Assembly: GCA_900554845.1 (NCBI GenBank)
Contig: USIY01000173.1
Coordinates: 1 to 5,363, forward strand
Length of the DNA stretch: 5,363 nucleotides
Source of the DNA: an uncultured Bacteroidales bacterium
GTDB lineage: Bacteria > Bacteroidota > Bacteroidia > Bacteroidales > Muribaculaceae
Direction: 5' to 3'
In this document: piece after piece, positions 1 to 5,363 of the stretch
How positions within the stretch are numbered: the stretch's first letter is position 1
Layout of the letters: each line of letters opens with the position of its first letter
The notes under the pieces: generated by a model
Told to the model about the DNA's origin: nothing
What the model saw: only the letters and a program-made list of their open reading frames with translations
The model's database searches: none
Position numbers and translations under genes: made by a program

Positions 1-960
1 GGCGTGGATTATCTCACATGCCAGTTCCCGATTGGAAAGCACTTCGGAGGCTCGCTCGGTCTGCTGCCGGTTACGTCCGTGGGCTATGCCTTCGGCAACG
101 AGATAAAACACGGCACTATGGAGAACCAGGGCACCGGAGGCATCAATGAATTGTATCTTGGCCTGGCAGCCCAGTATTTCGGCGTGTCGTTGGGGTTCAA
201 CGTAGGATATGATTTCGGAACTATCGCCAACGATGTGTTCTCCACTCCTACAGGGCAGGGCAACAGCAAGTTCGAACATGTGATGGAAATCCGTGACTGG
301 AATATAGTGATCGGCGCGCAATATACGTTTAAACCCACTCGCTTCAGCAAGATGGTGTTTGGCCTCACTTATCAACCAAAGAAAACTTTCCTTGGAGACA
401 CACGTGCCACAGTGCAGGAACAGAGTCAGGATTCCAGGCCGGATACGGTAGCCTCGATGAAGCTGAAGGGCAATTATTTCCAGCCCAATTCCATAGGTGC
501 CGGCGTTAGCTACACTTACGAGAAGGCAAGCCGCTGGACCGTAGAGCTGGACTACAAATGGGAAGGATGGAAGGACTGCAAATATTCTCCCCTTTATTCG
601 CTGGACGATCCCGAAACGATGGTGTTCCAGGGCATGAATTTCAACGATCGATGGCGTGTGGCCGCAGGTACGGAGTTCATTCCTAAGCTCCGCGGCAATT
701 ACGGCGAGCGAATGTCTTATCGTTTCGGAGCATATTATTGCAACGATTATCTGAAGATAGGCAGCAACAGCGTGAAGGAATATGGAGTGTCATGCGGTTT
801 CGGATTCCCGGCTCCGGAGGGAAAGACCATGGTGAACCTCGGTTTCGAATGGAAGCACCGTCAGGCATCGCCATCACAGCTCATATCTGAAAATTATCTG
901 AACATAACGCTCGGCATTAACTTCAACGAGGTTTGGTTCTTCAAACGTAAGATAAAGTAA
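1..960 (+). CDS. Outer-membrane beta-barrel protein, 3' part (5' end outside window)
   Basis: The reading frame is open from the first base, so the gene begins upstream; the GTG at position 4 is an internal valine codon and not a start. The visible 319 residues look like an outer-membrane beta-barrel: many short alternating strands rich in Gly, Tyr, Phe and Trp (for example YRFGAYYCNDYLKIG), separated by polar turns. The last segment, LNITLGINFNEVWFFKRKIK, is an amphipathic closing strand ending in aromatic and basic residues, like many Bacteroidota barrel proteins of the OmpP1/FadL-like kind. No signal peptide can be judged because the N-terminus is missing. It lies directly upstream of lptC, and a surface or envelope role fits that neighbour. 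Its substrate is unknown, and I would not name it beyond 'outer membrane protein'. Confidence 0.8.
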   Translation, partial: GVDYLTCQFPIGKHFGGSLGLLPVTSVGYAFGNEIKHGTMENQGTGGINELYLGLAAQYFGVSLGFNVGYDFGTIANDVFSTPTGQGNSKFEHVMEIRDWNIVIGAQYTFKPTRFSKMVFGLTYQPKKTFLGDTRATVQEQSQDSRPDTVASMKLKGNYFQPNSIGAGVSYTYEKASRWTVELDYKWEGWKDCKYSPLYSLDDPETMVFQGMNFNDRWRVAAGTEFIPKLRGNYGERMSYRFGAYYCNDYLKIGSNSVKEYGVSCGFGFPAPEGKTMVNLGFEWKHRQASPSQLISENYLNITLGINFNEVWFFKRKIK

Positions 961-992
961 AAAAGGATATTTTGAATCGGAAATTGTTACAT

Positions 993-1637
993 ATGAGGGA
1001 AACCGTATGGGCGTTGGCTGTGCTCGTGACGATTCCCGTCATTATGTCGTCGTGTATGGAGGAGCGGAAGATAGACGTGGCCTCCCGACTGAAACCAGAC
1101 AAAATGCCGACAATGACAACGATCAACGTTTCCACGCTCATAAGCGATTCAGGCGTGATCCAATATAAGATAGTGGCTCCGCTATGGACGGTTTACGACC
1201 AGGTGGACACCCCGTACTGGAATTTTCCCAAGGGCCTTTATCTTCAGAAGTACGATCCATATTTCCATGTGATCGCGACGGTGGCCGCCGATAGCGCCAA
1301 ATATTTTAAAAATAAGAAATTATGGCGTCTCGACGGGAATGTGGAAATGACCAAGGCCCCTAAGGACCTGTTTTTGTCCCAGCAACTGTTCTGGGACCAG
1401 CAGCGAGGACGTATCTACAGTGATTCCTTCATTCATATAGAAACGGCTACGCATGTGCTGGAAGGAATTGGCTTTGAAAGCAACGAACACCTCACGGCAT
1501 ATCGTGTGATACGTCCCCAAGGTATTTTCCCGGTGAATCGTGCGGACTTTCAAGGCGCCTCGGGCGCTCCCGCCGTGCCGGACACTGGCGCTGCGGCTGC
1601 GAAACCTTATTCAGTGTCGGAGCCTCGGGCAAAATGA
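993..1637 (+). CDS. lptC: LPS export system periplasmic lipoprotein LptC
   Basis: LptC links the inner-membrane LptBFG transporter to the periplasmic LptA bridge that carries lipopolysaccharide to the outer membrane. From the ATG at 993 the protein has 214 residues. A short signal peptide (MRET, then a hydrophobic run to residue 18) ends in the lipobox-like MSSC, with the lipidated Cys at residue 21, as in the lipoprotein form of LptC seen in Bacteroidota. The body is a beta-rich LptC domain. Typical segments are KLWRLDGNVEMT, LFLSQQLFWDQQRGRIYSD and the closing AYRVIRPQGIFPV. The last 31 or so residues form a low-complexity Ala/Pro/Gly tail that is probably disordered. An in-frame TTG at 972, four bases after AAGGA, would add seven residues (MNRKLLH) and a more basic n-region; I prefer the ATG, but the start is uncertain. 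The gene follows the barrel gene closely, which suggests cotranscription. Confidence 0.88.
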   Translation: MRETVWALAVLVTIPVIMSSCMEERKIDVASRLKPDKMPTMTTINVSTLISDSGVIQYKIVAPLWTVYDQVDTPYWNFPKGLYLQKYDPYFHVIATVAADSAKYFKNKKLWRLDGNVEMTKAPKDLFLSQQLFWDQQRGRIYSDSFIHIETATHVLEGIGFESNEHLTAYRVIRPQGIFPVNRADFQGASGAPAVPDTGAAAAKPYSVSEPRAK

Positions 1638-1694
1638 CGGGAGGAAAGTGCTGATCTCATCCTTTATTTTTTTTGATAAAAAAATCCTTGTAAG

Positions 1695-2993
1695 ATGGAA
1701 CTTGAGTTAGGTTTGGCAATAATAATCACCTTGGTGGCGATATTTTTTTCGGGTTTCTTTTCAGGTTCGGAAATAGCTTTCGTGCAGAGCAGCAAAGTCC
1801 GAATGGAGATCGACGCGACTCGAGGGGGTATAATAGACCGTATAATACATGGATTCTCCCGTCATGAGGATATGTTCATCTCCACTCTGCTGGTGGGAAA
1901 CAATGTGGTGCTGGTAATATATGGTATATCGTTCTCGGCAATAATAAATCCATATCTTGAACGATGGTTCAACGATAATGAATCGCTGGTGCTGATCTGC
2001 AATACCATACTCTCGACGGGCATTATTCTGATTTCAGGAGAATTTCTGCCAAAAACCACTTTTCGAATCAATCCCAATATGTCGATGCGTCTGCTGGCGT
2101 TGCCGTTGGCTCTGATATACGGGATACTTTATCCTATATCCTGGTTCGTGTCAGCAATCTCTAAAGGTCTGATGAAGCTGTTCGGTCTGGACAATAAGGC
2201 TGAGGACAGCCAGCGTCTGACCATGGACGAATTGGATGATTACATACAGGAAACAATAGAGAACCGCGATGATAAGCGAGACGTGGAGAACGAGGTTAAG
2301 ATATTTCGCAATGCCATCGACTTCAAGGACACTGAAATCCGTGAGTGCATGCGGCCTCGGAATGAAATAGTGTCTGTCCCGATCGAGGGCACCACCCGCG
2401 AATGGCTGTTGAAAGTGTTCATAACCACGGGCCGCAGCAAGGTGATAGTGTATCGAGACGATATCGACGATATTGTCGGCTATATCCATGTGTCGGAACT
2501 TTTTAACACCGAAAACGACTGGCGTCGCCATCTAAAGCCCGTGTTGTTCACGCCGGAGTCAATGCTCGCCAACAAAATGATGCGCCGGATGATGAACCAA
2601 AAGAGGAGCATGGCCATAGTGGTGGATGAGTTTGGTGGAACGGCCGGATTGGTGACTCTGGAGGATATAGTGGAGGAAATTTTTGGGGAAATCGAGGACG
2701 AACATGACAAGGATCGGCTCGAGGCCAGAGAGGTTTCGCCCGGTGTTTATGAGTTTTCAGGACGCGTGGAAGTGAATCAGGCCAACGAAGACTTCGGTCT
2801 GGACATAAAGGAGAGTGAGGAATACCATACTCTCGCAGGATTCATCATGTTCAATCTTGGGGCGTTGCCTACTCAGGGAGAGACCATCGAGGTCGGGGAT
2901 ATGATGATTACGGTGTTGAAGATGACAACTACCAAAATTGAACTGATTCGGGTGGAAAAGATAAGCAGAGAGGGTGAAAGCAGTGCAAAATGA
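1695..2993 (+). CDS. CNNM/CorC (HlyC)-family transmembrane protein with CBS pair
   Basis: This 432-residue protein has the full CorC architecture. Residues 1-200 or so form the DUF21/CNNM membrane domain: the N-terminal helix runs into FFSGFFSGSEIAFVQSSK, LLVGNNVVLVIYG follows at about 66-77, then the conserved GEFLPKT at 115-121 and a further hydrophobic stretch at 132-157. Two CBS domains follow (about 217-272 and 281-337), containing MRPRNEIVSV and VDEFGGTAGLVTLEDIVEEIFGEI split by a short linker. The CorC_HlyC C-terminal domain is at about 345-422. Family members act in Mg2+/Co2+ efflux or Na+-coupled Mg2+ transport, and older annotations call them hemolysins. Bacteroidota also have a related gliding protein, GldE; the sequence alone does not separate the two. 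The start ATG at 1695 places the hydrophobic N-terminus correctly. It lies 57 bp after lptC and is probably the last gene of that transcription unit within the window. Confidence 0.9.
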   Translation: MELELGLAIIITLVAIFFSGFFSGSEIAFVQSSKVRMEIDATRGGIIDRIIHGFSRHEDMFISTLLVGNNVVLVIYGISFSAIINPYLERWFNDNESLVLICNTILSTGIILISGEFLPKTTFRINPNMSMRLLALPLALIYGILYPISWFVSAISKGLMKLFGLDNKAEDSQRLTMDELDDYIQETIENRDDKRDVENEVKIFRNAIDFKDTEIRECMRPRNEIVSVPIEGTTREWLLKVFITTGRSKVIVYRDDIDDIVGYIHVSELFNTENDWRRHLKPVLFTPESMLANKMMRRMMNQKRSMAIVVDEFGGTAGLVTLEDIVEEIFGEIEDEHDKDRLEAREVSPGVYEFSGRVEVNQANEDFGLDIKESEEYHTLAGFIMFNLGALPTQGETIEVGDMMITVLKMTTTKIELIRVEKISREGESSAK

Positions 2994-3006
2994 CGCACAT
3001 TGTGCG
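2994..3006. repeat. 13-bp perfect palindrome abutting the CorC-family stop codon
   Basis: CGCACA-T-TGTGCG starts at the base right after the stop codon (2991-2993). As RNA it could form a 5-bp stem with a 3-nt loop, but no T-tract follows directly, so it is at best a weak terminator. As DNA it could be a regulator site upstream of the sigma-factor promoter. Which of these applies is not decided by the sequence. Confidence 0.4.
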
Positions 3007-3053
3007 ACGGAATATATTATTTTGCCAAAAGATGATATATTTTTGAAATTTTA

Positions 3054-3084
3054 TTTGTGGGAATGTAAAAAATAACTAACTTTG
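3054..3084 (+). promoter_or_regulatory. Bacteroides-type promoter for the ECF sigma factor gene
   Basis: The -33 element TTTG (3054-3057) is separated by exactly 19 nt from TAACTTTG (3077-3084), a full match to the Bacteroidota primary-sigma consensus TTTG-N19-TAnnTTTG. Transcription would begin near 3089-3091 and give a leader of about 145 nt. A second perfect -7 box, TATTTTTG, lies at 3038-3045 but has no TTTG at a suitable distance. Because the signal is of housekeeping type, basal expression of the sigma factor need not depend on itself. Confidence 0.75.
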
Positions 3085-3090
3085 CCCCGT

Positions 3091-3236
3091 AAATCATTTC
3101 AATCAATTCTCATAGTGATGAATGTTACTGAAAAATAACCGGACTGAACTATAATAGAATGGAGAGATATTGGAGAATTATAACAATAACAAGCGAGTAG
3201 GAAACGAAAACACACAAAATATAAAATCTTAATTTA
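3091..3236 (+). other. Long 5' leader of the sigma factor gene
   Basis: This is the predicted untranslated leader between the promoter and the start codon. It is A-rich, especially in the last 40 bases, as is usual ahead of Bacteroidota start codons, and has no Shine-Dalgarno motif next to the ATG. It contains two tiny reading frames: MNVTEK at 3118-3138, and MERYWRIITITSE at 3159-3200. I see no strong hairpin in it. Whether either short frame is translated is unknown. Confidence 0.4.
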
Positions 3237-3743
3237 ATGAGCAAAAGCGACATCTTTAAATCTTCTGTAATAGGGATGCAAGGCAATCTGATGTCGTTTG
3301 CATTGAAGCTAACGACAAATAAGGATGAGGCGCACGATCTGGTTCAGGAAACGTGCCTGACAGCCTTGAACAACGAAGACAAATTCGTTGAGAAAACCAA
3401 CTTCAAGGGATGGATTTTGACCATCATGCGCAACATCTTTATCACTAATTATCGTCGTATCGCAAAGGAAAACACTATCATTGATGCCACAGAGGATCTT
3501 TATTATCTTAATTCTGCGTCGGTAGCGGGAGGCGAGCGCCCTGACGGCGTGTATATCGCCAATGAGATTTCGAATATCCTCTCAGGTTTCCCCGAGGACT
3601 ACCGTCAGCCTTTCTCAATGCATGTTGCGGGTTACAAGTACGAGGAAATTGCAACGGCGCTTAATTTGCCAATCGGCACTGTCAAGAACCGTATTTTCCT
3701 TACTCGTAAGCGTCTCCGTGCTATTTTGACGGACTACCGTTGA
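3237..3743 (+). CDS. ECF-type RNA polymerase sigma factor (sigma-70 family)
   Basis: This 168-residue protein has only sigma regions 2 and 4, the hallmark of ECF sigma factors. Region 2 covers about residues 16-78: NKDEAHDLVQETCLTAL is the core-binding part, and FKGWILTIMRNIFITNYRR is the region 2.3-2.4 helix that melts and reads the -10 DNA. A linker rich in Asp, Gly and Tyr follows. Region 4 covers about 112-165, with the helix-turn-helix YEEIATALNLPIGTVKNRIF and the basic tail TRKRLRAILTDYR. The length is normal for the family. The ATG at 3237 sits in an A/T-rich leader. No anti-sigma gene follows: a terminator begins 36 bp after the stop, so it is a single-gene unit. The promoter set it controls cannot be read from this window. 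Similar single ECF factors in Bacteroidales have been linked to stress responses, but I cannot assign this one. Confidence 0.93.
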   Translation: MSKSDIFKSSVIGMQGNLMSFALKLTTNKDEAHDLVQETCLTALNNEDKFVEKTNFKGWILTIMRNIFITNYRRIAKENTIIDATEDLYYLNSASVAGGERPDGVYIANEISNILSGFPEDYRQPFSMHVAGYKYEEIATALNLPIGTVKNRIFLTRKRLRAILTDYR

Positions 3744-3778
3744 TCTCGAATCTCATGCTTCTAAATCCATAGATGCAC

Positions 3779-3811
3779 AAGCCGCGATTCCTCTGGATTC
3801 GCGGCTTTTTT
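3779..3811 (+). terminator. Intrinsic terminator after the sigma factor gene
   Basis: AAGCCGCGA (3779-3787) pairs perfectly with TCGCGGCTT (3799-3807). TCC/GGA can extend the stem inside after one mismatch, and a run of six T (3806-3811) follows. It lies 36 bp past the sigma factor stop codon. Confidence 0.92.
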
Positions 3812-3862
3812 CTTATATAACGTATAACGAGGTGGTTCTTCTCTAAAATAGATAAAGTATCA

Positions 3863-3895
3863 TGTACAATAATTTAGCTACAATCTCATTGTACA
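3863..3895. repeat. AT-rich inverted repeat in the convergent intergenic region
   Basis: TGTACAAT (3863-3870) is repeated exactly in inverse as ATTGTACA (3888-3895), with a 17-nt spacer. It lies just before the terminator hairpin at 3901. It could be a weak RNA hairpin or a protein-binding site; no function can be assigned. Confidence 0.45.
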
Positions 3896-3900
3896 AAAAT

Positions 3901-3937
3901 AAAACGGGATGCAAGGCCTCGGCCTCCATCCCGTTTT
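3901..3937. terminator. Bidirectional hairpin terminator between convergent genes
   Basis: AAAACGGGATG (3901-3911) pairs over 11 bp with CATCCCGTTTT (3927-3937), and AGG/CCT can pair inside the loop. On the - strand the stem is followed by TTTTATTTTTG, a good U-tract, so it most likely ends the nitroreductase transcript about 127 nt past its stop codon. On the + strand only four T follow, so it would be a weaker backup for the sigma factor unit. The rest of this 321-bp gap (3744-4064) shows no gene. An imperfect AT-rich hairpin also lies at about 3978-4013. Confidence 0.8.
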
Positions 3938-4064
3938 GTCGCTTGCGCATTGTTCTATTAATTCTCAGGCAATGTCTGCGACAATCACCTATTTAATAGA
4001 CGTGAAAAATCGCCTTTTAGTTTAATTTGATATGAAAATTTTTTCAACTTTTTTTTCGTTGTGA

Positions 4065-4817
4065 TTATTTTTGTATGTTATATCCTTGATCTTTAAGATA
4101 TTGTAAAATTTCGTAATGCATTGCGTGATCATAATAATCCACAATGTGCTGGCACCAGTCGTTGGTGGTGGTCCCTCCAGAGCGCGTGCGGTTGTACTCC
4201 GACACTGTCTTGTCATAGTCTTCGAGTTCTGCGACCATATGCTCCGTGTCATCGCGATATGCATTGTGATGGAACATCAGACTTTCCGGTTGTTTGGGCT
4301 TTAGATCGGGATGCTCGCGCGGAATGCCCAATGCCAGACCGCATACAACAAATACACCCTTGGGCAAATGAAGAAGCTCGGCTATTCTCTTGGGATCGGC
4401 GGTGCGCAGGTATCCGATGCAGTTGCATCCCAGTCCGCATGCCTCCGCTGCGACCACGGCGCTCATCATGGCGAGGGACGCATCGATAATGCCGATGGTG
4501 ACTCCGTCCATAGTGTCGGTGAACGCCGGCATTCTAACCCCTTTCTTGTCGGCGAGCATCGATATCTTATTGTAGTCCGATACGAATATCAGCAGACGGT
4601 TGCAGGTCTTCAATTGTTTCTGATTGGTGATCGCGTATAATTCCTCTTTAAGAGGCTGATCGTCTATTTCTATTACTGAGAATTGCTGCCCGTTGTAGCT
4701 TGTAGGGGTGTTTCGTACTGCCTGACGTATGAATTCCATGGTCTCCGCAGGGATGGCTTCGCGTTCGTAACGCCTGATGCTGGTGCGCTCAAGCAATGAT
4801 TCTTTTACACTTTTCAT
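4065..4817 (-). CDS. NfsA-like FMN-dependent nitroreductase / NAD(P)H oxidoreductase
   Basis: Members of this family are cytoplasmic flavoproteins that reduce nitro compounds, quinones or flavins with NAD(P)H. The 250-residue protein matches the NfsA/Frp subgroup along its length. ERTSIRRYEREAIP (10-23) is the N-terminal FMN-phosphate motif (R-S/T-x-R). TPTSYNGQQFSVIEI (37-51) is the Ser/Asn/Gln flavin and dimer motif. The helix IIDASLAMMSAVVAAEACGLG (110-130) is followed by NCIGYLR (132-138), LPKGVFVVCGLALGIP (151-166) and KPKQPESLMFHHNAY (173-187), which corresponds to the substrate and NADPH side of NfsA. The C-terminal helix ends LKDQGYN, as in the family. Length and motifs are intact. 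The ATG at 4817 puts the FMN motif near the N-terminus as expected. It is transcribed towards the sigma factor gene. I see no good promoter in the 20 bp between its start and the upstream terminator, so its likely promoter is at 5104-5135, upstream of a structured RNA. The natural substrate is unknown. Confidence 0.9.
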   Translation of the reverse strand: MKSVKESLLERTSIRRYEREAIPAETMEFIRQAVRNTPTSYNGQQFSVIEIDDQPLKEELYAITNQKQLKTCNRLLIFVSDYNKISMLADKKGVRMPAFTDTMDGVTIGIIDASLAMMSAVVAAEACGLGCNCIGYLRTADPKRIAELLHLPKGVFVVCGLALGIPREHPDLKPKQPESLMFHHNAYRDDTEHMVAELEDYDKTVSEYNRTRSGGTTTNDWCQHIVDYYDHAMHYEILQYLKDQGYNIQK

Positions 4818-4837
4818 AGGTATATGGGTTTTCTATT

Positions 4838-4875
4838 AAAAATTAGCCGACGAATGCATGTAGCGTTCGTCGGCT
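4838..4875 (-). terminator. Strong intrinsic terminator just upstream of the nitroreductase
   Basis: AGCCGACGAA (4845-4854) and TTCGTCGGCT (4866-4875) are perfect inverse repeats. A G-T and two G-C pairs can extend the stem to 13 bp around a 5-nt loop. Read on the - strand the stem is followed by AATTTTT (4844-4838). On the + strand no T-tract follows, so it acts on - strand transcription only. It ends 20 bp before the nitroreductase ATG, which suits either the 3' end of a small RNA or an attenuator. Confidence 0.88.
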
Positions 4876-5098
4876 GTGAGGTCCACATCAAAGGTATGTG
4901 ACGAAACTCCGAACGACAGGATTTGAGGGCCGGTCAATCTTTGTAATCCGCCTGTGACCGTATGGTCAACGTCTTGCGACGTGGGGCCCGCCATTAATTG
5001 ACAAGCTTGTCTCGGCATTTCTTTTTATTTGATGAGTTTCCCAATTGCTTTGATGTGGGATATCTTTGTCAGGTTGCCCTGCAGCTCTCTTGCTTTTA
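4838..5098 (-). ncRNA. Candidate structured RNA (small RNA or nitroreductase leader), class unknown
   Basis: Transcription on the - strand from the promoter at 5104-5135 to the terminator at 4838 would give about 260 nt. The pairings are nested. Helix 1 is 5058-5048 with 4893-4883 (11 bp, CCACATCAAAG/CTTTGATGTGG). Helix 2 is 5040-5034 with 4909-4903 (7 bp, GAAACTC/GAGTTTC). Helix 3 is 5014-5008 with 4918-4910 (7 bp with a 2-nt bulge). Helix 4 is 4989-4985 with 4931-4927 (GGGCC/GGCCC). Inside it are two side-by-side 14-nt hairpins: 4982-4969 with a GCAA loop and 4968-4955 with an ATAC loop. A 5' hairpin at 5081-5070 also has a GCAA loop. GCAA is a GNRA tetraloop only on this strand. Helices 2 and 3 are separated on the 5' side only, by an A-rich 19-nt stretch. 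I see no hallmark of tmRNA, RNase P RNA, SRP RNA or the FMN riboswitch; 6S RNA is not excluded. A 60-codon frame (5018-4836) overlaps it but looks like chance. Confidence 0.65.
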
Positions 5099-5103
5099 TA
5101 TTG

Positions 5104-5135
5104 CAAAGTTAATATTTACTATTCATATTTGCAAC
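5104..5135 (-). promoter_or_regulatory. Bacteroides-type promoter for the structured RNA / nitroreductase
   Basis: On the - strand, TAACTTTG (5111-5104) fully matches the -7 consensus TAnnTTTG and is identical to the -7 box of the sigma factor promoter. Upstream, GTTG (5135-5132) matches three of four bases of the -33 element, with a 20-nt spacer. Transcription would start near 5098, just before the first hairpin of the structured RNA. Confidence 0.65.
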
Positions 5136-5363
5136 ATTCATCTCTTTATATTTATGAACACCCTTGTGATTACATTGTTCGGTCATGAAACTAATCATTG
5201 GAAAAATTTCGCCATACATATTAGCTGTAGCCTGGCACATTTTGTAGAAAACGTGATAATGTTTTTTATAAATTCAAATATTCAAGAGAGATTAAGATAT
5301 ATTTCGAGCCGTGATTAAACGTAAATATACATAAATTAACATTTGTTGAATTAACAGATAATC
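5136..5363. other. AT-rich intergenic region without a recognisable gene
   Basis: No convincing coding sequence is visible on either strand. The only longer frame on the + strand (4998-5318) runs antisense through the structured RNA, is rich in Phe, Cys and Ile, and shows no family features. Near the end AATTAACA occurs twice (5334-5341 and 5349-5356), flanking a TTTG at 5342-5345. That TTTG could be the -33 element of a promoter running out of the window, but this cannot be tested here. Confidence 0.5.

Noticed and set aside
2151..2531. 126-codon - strand frame within the CorC-family gene
   Set aside because: It is a shadow of a gene whose + strand product shows full CNNM, CBS and CorC domains.
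4121..4489. 122-codon + strand frame, and other shorter frames opposite the nitroreductase
   Set aside because: They are shadows of the well-supported - strand nitroreductase gene, with Arg/Cys/His-rich translations typical of antisense frames.
4838..4868. Separate nitroreductase promoter using TAATTTTT (4845-4838) as -7 box
   Set aside because: It misses the final G of TAnnTTTG, there is no TTTG at the -33 distance, and the bases are already the U-tract of the terminator.
5000..5011. 12-bp palindrome GACAAGCTTGTC as an operator or recombination site
   Set aside because: Half of it (5008-5011) is better explained as part of helix 3 of the structured RNA, and there is no sign of a mobile element or repeat copy nearby.
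4836..5018. 60-codon frame on the - strand starting MPRQACQLMAGPTS and ending ADERYMHSSANF
   Set aside because: It lies inside the structured RNA, its last 14 or so codons are the terminator hairpin itself, it resembles no family I know, and a frame of this length is expected by chance in non-AT-rich DNA. It stays possible as a short protein and should be tested for codon-level conservation.
4838..5098. FMN riboswitch ahead of a flavoenzyme gene
   Set aside because: The conserved blocks of the FMN (RFN) element, such as its AGGGU repeats and ACCGGC segment, are not present.
4998..5318. 106-codon + strand frame starting MTSLSRHFFLF
   Set aside because: It is antisense to the structured RNA and its promoter, rich in Phe, Cys and Ile from AT-rich DNA, and has no recognisable motif or upstream promoter.

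Overview
The window looks like chromosomal DNA of a member of the Bacteroidota, most likely order Bacteroidales. Three things point there: promoters of the Bacteroides type (TTTG, about 19 nt, TAnnTTTG), A-rich leaders with little Shine-Dalgarno signal, and a gene set typical of the group (outer-membrane barrel protein, lipoprotein-type LptC, CNNM/CorC protein, small ECF sigma factor). I cannot name the genus. All five genes look like ordinary core genes; I see no insertion sequence, CRISPR array, tRNA or rRNA.

Layout. Positions 1-2993 hold three + strand genes in series: the 3' part of an outer-membrane beta-barrel protein, lptC (lipopolysaccharide export), and a CNNM/CorC-family membrane protein with two CBS domains. 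The first two are 11-32 bp apart, depending on the lptC start, and the third follows after 57 bp, so they are probably one envelope-related transcription unit. A 243-bp gap then carries a near-perfect Bacteroides-type promoter and a leader of about 145 nt for a lone ECF-type sigma factor (3237-3743), which is closed by a strong intrinsic terminator. A 321-bp gap between convergent genes holds that terminator, an AT-rich inverted repeat and a second, bidirectional hairpin. On the - strand, 4065-4817 encodes an NfsA-like flavin nitroreductase.

The most interesting part is the roughly 260 bp upstream of the nitroreductase. On the - strand it has a promoter (5104-5135), then a region rich in nested inverted repeats: an 11-bp closing helix, a 7-bp helix, a 5-bp GC helix, two adjacent hairpins, and GCAA tetraloops that appear only on the - strand. 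It ends in a 13-bp terminator hairpin with a U-tract that stops 20 bp before the nitroreductase start codon. This is good evidence for a structured RNA of about 260 nt. It is either a free-standing small RNA or a 5' leader (riboswitch or attenuator) controlling the nitroreductase. I do not recognise it as a known RNA class. The last 230 bp are AT-rich and show no convincing gene.
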